From positions 12,599,127 to 12,663,126 of the forward strand of contig CM041092.1 in NCBI GenBank assembly GCA_023079485.1: a DNA stretch of 64,000 bases, written 5' to 3'. Under the pieces are notes generated by a model. That model saw only the letters and a list, made by a program, of their open reading frames with translations. It was not told the DNA's origin and searched no databases. Below, in pieces: positions 58,216 through 64,000 of this stretch (positions are counted from its first letter, which is position 1; each line of letters opens with the position of its first letter). Made by a program: the position numbers and the translations under genes. Source of the stretch: Archilochus colubris. Lineage: Eukaryota; Chordata; Aves; Apodiformes; Trochilidae.

Positions 58216-61200
58216 AACATTTCTTCAATGTAAGGTGATGGAAAATTTATCATTAAACATATATAGATTACAAGAGCAGAGTTGGGTGGTTTTTTTATAG
58301 AGGAAATTCACATCTCTTTCATATTTGATTTATTTTTAAGCACGACTACAAAATAATTAACTAAAGAAAAACTGTGGGTGAAGCCCTTGAAAATAGTTAA
58401 TAAATTGGAAAAATAATAAAAAAACCCATCATAGGCACAGACTAGACAGACCAAACTATAACTAAGAATAAAAACACATTGGTTTTCTTTAATCGAGCAC
58501 AGTAAGGTGTTAAAAATGTCTCTCTCTCGTGATGTATAAGCACATTTACATCTAGTGGAAGTGAGGCAGCAGATTTAAATCTGAAGAAAAAAGTAACAAT
58601 GTTTGTTTAAAACTACACATTTTTTACTGAACTTATTGCCACATCACGTTGTTGGAACCAAGATCTCAGTGAATGCAAGAAATAAACATATGTAAGTGTG
58701 AATATCCCCTGTGATATTTTATGAAGTGAAAGAGTTAAAAACCCCTCATGTTGCACAGTACAAGTCACCTAATATATGATAGCCTGTGAAATATATCTTC
58801 CTGTGAGGCTTTTCAACAGCTGATGACTCTGGACTCACACCTGTATCAGAAGCTCCTTGTATAGGTTGTTGTCAGAGGCAGAACCCTGAAGCAGGTGGAG
58901 TAATGGTTGCTGCTAATACAGCAATCTGTGCTACCAAGCAGCACGAGTGCATCTGTAGCATCTTTCAACTCTTAGCATCAATGTGTTTTAGAAAGTGGCA
59001 GGTTTGTTCTGCCATCAAATTAACTGCATCAGCAACAGAGGAAGGTCCAGCAAGTGAAGAGGAATTTTTACCTCACAATGCAGTTCAGTAGATAACAAAA
59101 AGCAATTATTTTTACTAGCATGCTGTTACCCTATCGATGAACTGATCAAAACCACAGTAAGCAAAGAAAAAATGTATAAAGTAGTGTGATCAATGACATA
59201 CTCAAAAGTTATGTGTTTCTGTACAGTTGCTTGCCTCACTAGAGACTGTTTGGGGAAAGGACACAACTTGCACTTTTCTGAAGCCAGTTATTATCATCCT
59301 AAATACGCACAAAAATATCACTGCTGCTTTCTGTTGGTTCCCTTCAAAACAGAAGGGTCTTTTTCATAAAACATGGTCATAAATCTTTTACAGCTTTGGA
59401 ATTAAGTTTTACCAGGGCAACACGCATAGGAAAACTCAGTTTCTATCCTTTTAACTGCAACTTCTACTATATCATCTGGTACATGTGATGCAAGACAATT
59501 ATTTACTTTCATGGTAACATTATTTTCTGTGAATTGCAGATGATCACAGTACATTTTTTATATACTATAAATATAACTATATACATATATTTAATATAGT
59601 TAGCAAGCTTCTAAATTAGCATTGCAGACATCTAAACAAACCTTAGGCCCTCCACCAAAAATGTCAGAGCCTTGAGCTTGATGTTTACAGAGCTTAAAGA
59701 CTGAGAAGTGCAAAAGTAACAAGCACTACAACACAGGTTAGGTAGTTACACTAAAAGGATCAGTGACTCACTGCTAATGTTTACTTGGCCTGTATGCTTT
59801 AGGGATGAGTAAAGATTAGTACAGAAAACTAGTTCTTTCATTCTCCTTTTATTTGTTTATTTCTAACTAGTACTACTGCATTCATTAGTCAAGAAAGATT
59901 AAGAATAAACAAGAGAGGTGCTTGTCATCCAGCATTAATACAATGCCATGGGCTTGTGTATACATTTTAGCAGCCAATTTTTCCTGTCTCTCCACAGCAA
60001 ATGGGTACAATGCCTCAATCTATCTTGGCCCTTTCCTACACCCATCCCACAACTTTAATCCAATCTCTGCACCCTGAGAGCCTCTGGCACTGCTACTGTC
60101 CCTTTTCTCACCCCAGCTTGGCCAGGAATCTCTCTCCTCTCTTTCCTCCAGTGATGGAAAAACAGAGCAAGTTCTCCTTCCACATGTCCTTGTGTCCCTA
60201 ACTGCACACACATATAAATACACAGAGAAGTGATCTTTCTCCAATGCAACTTCACAAGTTAGATAAATTGTTTTCTTTCTTAACTGATACTCACCTTGCT
60301 TAAAGAGTTGCTTGTCCTGGAGCAGCAGTAGTTTCCTAAGGAGAGACAGGAGGACAGGGCAGAAGCAGCTCCACTACACCATTACAGAGCAATTCACAGG
60401 ATGACTGTAGCTGCACTCCTCCTGGTGCCCCAGAGAGCTGCAAGAAAAGGGAAGGGCTCAGGATATGATATCATGCACTCATTCTGAAAACAAGGAAACC
60501 ATTGTAGATGATTGGAAAAGTAACAGCTTCATAATTCCTGAATGGCCATTAACAGAATATTACTTCTCTGCTTCACCTTCCCTACCTTGTCTAGTGAAAA
60601 GTTTCAATAAATACAAATTACAAACTTAGAGAACAATGTTTACATCTTTACTAGGACTAGCCTAAGAGATGTATGACAGCTGTGCCACCTCAGAGCATTT
60701 CTTAGTGTTTCCTGGCATTGTTTGTTGTCTGTGTGTGTCAGACCCTAAGCTGTGAGCTTGTAACCAGGTCTGTTCAGAGAAATAGATCAGCCCCCAGCAT
60801 AGCCACAGTTGGGTGTGTGTAAGCAGGAATGACCCATGGCAGTAGCCTGAGTGGTTTATTACATTTTTCAGTGAAAGCAAACTCTTCTAAAGCACCTAAG
60901 TGAGGTCAGAAACCAACTGGTATTTTCTAAATCAATGTAAGCAAACAGGCTTGTAAATCTAATGGAAAGCCAGTGTGATTTTGTGAAGATTTACTGGGGT
61001 AAGTTTTACTCCTTAGATGCCTTTCTAACTGCAAGCCTGTTTTAGAAGGCCCAATTACAGGGCTATATTATTATGAATTTATTTCCCAGCTCATCATTTG
61101 AAACTTTTACAAAATTAATAAACATTTGAAGCAAAGCAGACATCCTAACTCAGAACAATTGTTCTTAACCTGAATTTAGCTTTTGAGTTTGCTGTTATTT

Positions 61201-62861
61201 CAGATCCCAAGAAACACCTGTGTTTCTGGAAGCTTATCTGCTCTTTCCGGCTTTATCAACCCATCTAATAAGACACTAATTTTTTCTCAAGTTGTCAGGA
61301 TAGTTTTGTTTCTGTTATAATCCCATAAAACTCTCAGATGAAAATTTACAACAGCCTTCAAGCACGTAACGTTTTATGCTGTTTGGAATTCCTAAATTCT
61401 CTGTCATGGCAGTCATTGTGCTTGCCTATCAGATTTCTTTTTTGTGTTAAAAATTTCCAGTGTTTTTTTTTTTTTCTATGTAATTTCCAAACTCAGCATT
61501 AAGGCCACCCATGGGTGATATATTAGAGTTTGCCATCATTTCCAAGCTTCTGTACTGGCTTTTGGTTTAATGGCTTGGATTCTGGGGAAGTTTATCATAT
61601 TAAAGCAATTTAGTGATTGGCCATTTTATGTTTCAGTATTTATCAATACCCATCTACTGAGCTGTACAACAGGCTGTTGCTCTTGCAGCTCTATTGTTCA
61701 AACAGAAATATTTTGCTGCCAGATTTCTTGTTCTATTTGTGCCCTTTGTTAGTGTTAGACTTTCCATTTCAGGAACTTGTTCTATTTAAGAGGATAGTGT
61801 GAGAACAATACTTTATGATATAATATTTATTAAACAGATGCTGGTATTATCAGTATTTGTTCAGCCAGTGGTGATGTATCTCCTAAATGAACTAGAAGTA
61901 CTAGTAAAATAACTTGGAACACAGAACCATTTTCTTCATAAAGACTGTAGGGTTATTCCTAACTACCTGGACTTCTGAATCAGGGATTAATCGCCTTTAG
62001 TTCTTTTGTGTAGTACAGGATAGAGGCATCTCAAAATGGGAAAAGATAAATTGTGAGGTTGAGGAGTCTGAATTACAAAGAGTGTGAATTAAGATCACAA
62101 ATACATTCACTTCTGTAGAGTTTGGGAAGTCCTTTCTCAAAAACTGGGATACAGTTTACAATTTTATTTCTGTTTCTCTGCTTTCACCTTGGTTTCTACT
62201 ATCACTATAAAACAAACATTGGTGATCACCTGGACTGGAAATCCTCTATAACAGCACAAATTATCACAGCTCTGGGTTTGATTTAGGTGTTTCATGGAAT
62301 CACACACAGGAACACAATCTATACTCTTAAATATTCACTGGATGAAGTAGCTGGAGCTGCTGCTTGCATGCAATGAAGGAAGCAGGGGTATCTCTGATCT
62401 CTTCCTGCTCCTCTCAGTCTTCCTAAAAAAAGATAACTTGCAGCAGCTGGGTCATTGGTCTGAGGAGGTCTCACTGACTGCATTGTGCTCCTAATCTCAA
62501 TTTGCAGGAAATAAAACTAATGGTATCTTGGAATATTCCATCTGAGGATATTCTGAAGATAACATACATTAGTAACCAGGCCTTGAGTCCAGACAGATGG
62601 AGCAAGCCCAGACTAACCACAGGCATGTTGGTGTTAATTCTCTTCTTGGTGCTCTGATGATTTTAACATCCATCTGACTTCATCATGAATTACTGCAGTG
62701 GAAGCAAGATGAAAAGCAGACTAATTGTGCACAGCTCTGTTTTGGTTTGTTGTATTCCTTTTTCTTATTGCCAGAACACCAGCTTTCTCTTAGATTCTTA
62801 TGTGTTGCTTCCTCTTCCTATTTTCCTTCAAGTTACAATTATGGAACTATGAAATAATTTC
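58216..62861. other. Intergenic sequence, nothing recognised
   Basis: No supported gene, RNA or repeat was seen apart from a long T-run (about 61462-61476) and a TA-rich stretch near 59557-59600. Confidence 0.6.
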
Positions 62862-63040
62862 ATTAGAAAGAACCACTGGGGATCATCTTGTCCTTTACAT
62901 CCTCAAAACAGGACTATCTTCAAAGTCAGGTCAGATTGATTAGTGCCTTGTCTGGTCCTGGTGTGAATATCTCCAAGGGTGGACATTACAGTCTCACTGG
63001 GCATCCTGTTTAAGCGTTTTACCACCATCCCTGTGAAGTC
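62862..63040 (-). mobile_element. Eroded CR1 LINE fragment, reverse orientation
   Basis: Read on the plus strand it follows the reverse complement of the CR1 3' region: GGGGATCATCTTGTCC, then GTGAATATCTCCAAGGGTGG, then CACTGGGCATCCTGTT, then ACCACCATCCCTGTGAAG. Several small gaps and substitutions mark it as old. The terminal octamers are lost, and the far end fades beyond about 63.04 kb. Confidence 0.8.
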
Positions 63041-64000
63041 CATACAAAGTATAAATCATGTTCCTCTGCACATATGTAAGGATGGGATGCATCACCATAT
63101 TAACATAAAGCATCTGGTTGTAAGCCTGGATGGGGAAGTTGTTTGGAGCTTAGGAAAGAAGTGGGAGGGAAATACAATATGGGCAAATGAGGAAAAGCCA
63201 AGATTTTAGTTTTACAGAAGAGAGTAGGAAAGATGGATGTGCAGGAGTGAAAGAGAACAAGGCAGGGTGGGAAAAAAACCAAAGGGCTGTTTCCCAGGTC
63301 AGGCAAGGTTGTGTGTGGGAGGATAAGTTGGATGATGAGGAGGCAGCAGGACCATTACTAAAATGGACACCACCTCCAGATTTGGGTACCTCTAACATCC
63401 CTAAATAAATCTTCAACAGTGTGCCATAGCTAATAATATCTTGCTGGTTCTGGCATGAAATTGGGTACAGGAGCTTGCAGACCATTTGGCTTTCCTAGAT
63501 TCCTTGTGCAATTTCAGATGGACACTACAGATTTAAGGCAGTGCAGGTTTTTTTGTCTGCTACCATTCTGTTCCAGAGAAAGTTGCCTTTTTGTAGAAAG
63601 CAGTACAGGTCCTGCATTATATAAAAATAGACAAGCCATGATATCCACACTGAAGTTTGTTTATAGATAACTCCAGTTTTGATCACAAGTATTTCTCTCA
63701 GAGATCTCTGGACTAAAAGAGGCTTTAAAAATATATGCAAAGACTGTTCTTCATGACAATACCGAGGAGAGGAGAAGTTATTGCAAGTTTTAGTAGTGAG
63801 AATTAAGAGGTATAAAACATTTTCCAGCATTATAAAAGGTAAAAACAGAAGTTGGAGAATAACTGTTTTCCTTTGATGATTATATAATTGCTCAGGAAAA
63901 ATTGGTGTGACTATTAAAATTGCTCTCAGGTGTTCAAGAGCAACAGTATAAGCAATTGCATTTTGCAGCAGAAGAAAGCAAAGGGGAATATGAATATGTG
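63041..64000. other. Intergenic sequence at window end, nothing recognised
   Basis: The frames at 62979-63209 and 63150-63485 overlap on opposite strands and the first begins inside an old CR1, so neither is supported as a gene. Confidence 0.6.

Noticed and set aside
62979..63209. 76-codon plus-strand frame
   Set aside because: Its start lies inside an eroded CR1 and the rest has no family resemblance.

Overview
This is vertebrate nuclear DNA, most likely from a bird. It is AT-rich and non-coding over most of its length. It has a spliced gene with GT-AG introns, one CpG island, and CR1 retrotransposon copies that end in the ATTCTATG-type 3' octamer repeats typical of avian CR1. I see no bacterial, viral or plasmid features and no operons.

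One protein-coding gene is supported: RALB, a Ras-family small GTPase, on the minus strand. All four coding exons can be read with exact consensus splice sites (23831-23718, 22637-22429, 19669-19492, 17443-17324). They join in frame into a complete 206-residue protein ending in the CAAX box CCLL. A 5' UTR segment begins the first coding exon (23874-23832). A non-coding first exon is inferred inside the CpG island, with a strong splice donor at 39148. The first intron would then be about 15.3 kb. The 3' UTR probably runs from 17323 to about 15575, where an AATAAA signal lies at the expected spacing.

Layout: 1-15.5 kb is intergenic sequence downstream of RALB, with simple repeats and no recognisable gene. 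15.6-39.2 kb is RALB. 38.6-39.55 kb is its CpG-island promoter, with CCAAT, ETS, E-box and GC-box motifs. 39.56-40.61 kb is a CR1 LINE interrupted by a second, nested CR1. 40.6-64 kb is intergenic sequence upstream of RALB. It holds one ancient MIR-type SINE (about 58.03-58.22 kb), one eroded reverse-oriented CR1 (about 62.86-63.04 kb) and no exon I could recognise. From memory of amniote synteny, INHBB and EPB41L5 are the expected neighbours. Neither was identified here.

Nearly all other open reading frames are short chance frames in introns, intergenic DNA or GC-rich promoter sequence. I did not find a novel biological system. The most notable items are the nested CR1 against the RALB promoter, the old MIR, lineage differences at the RALB termini, and several small inverted repeats and strand-asymmetric low-complexity tracts.
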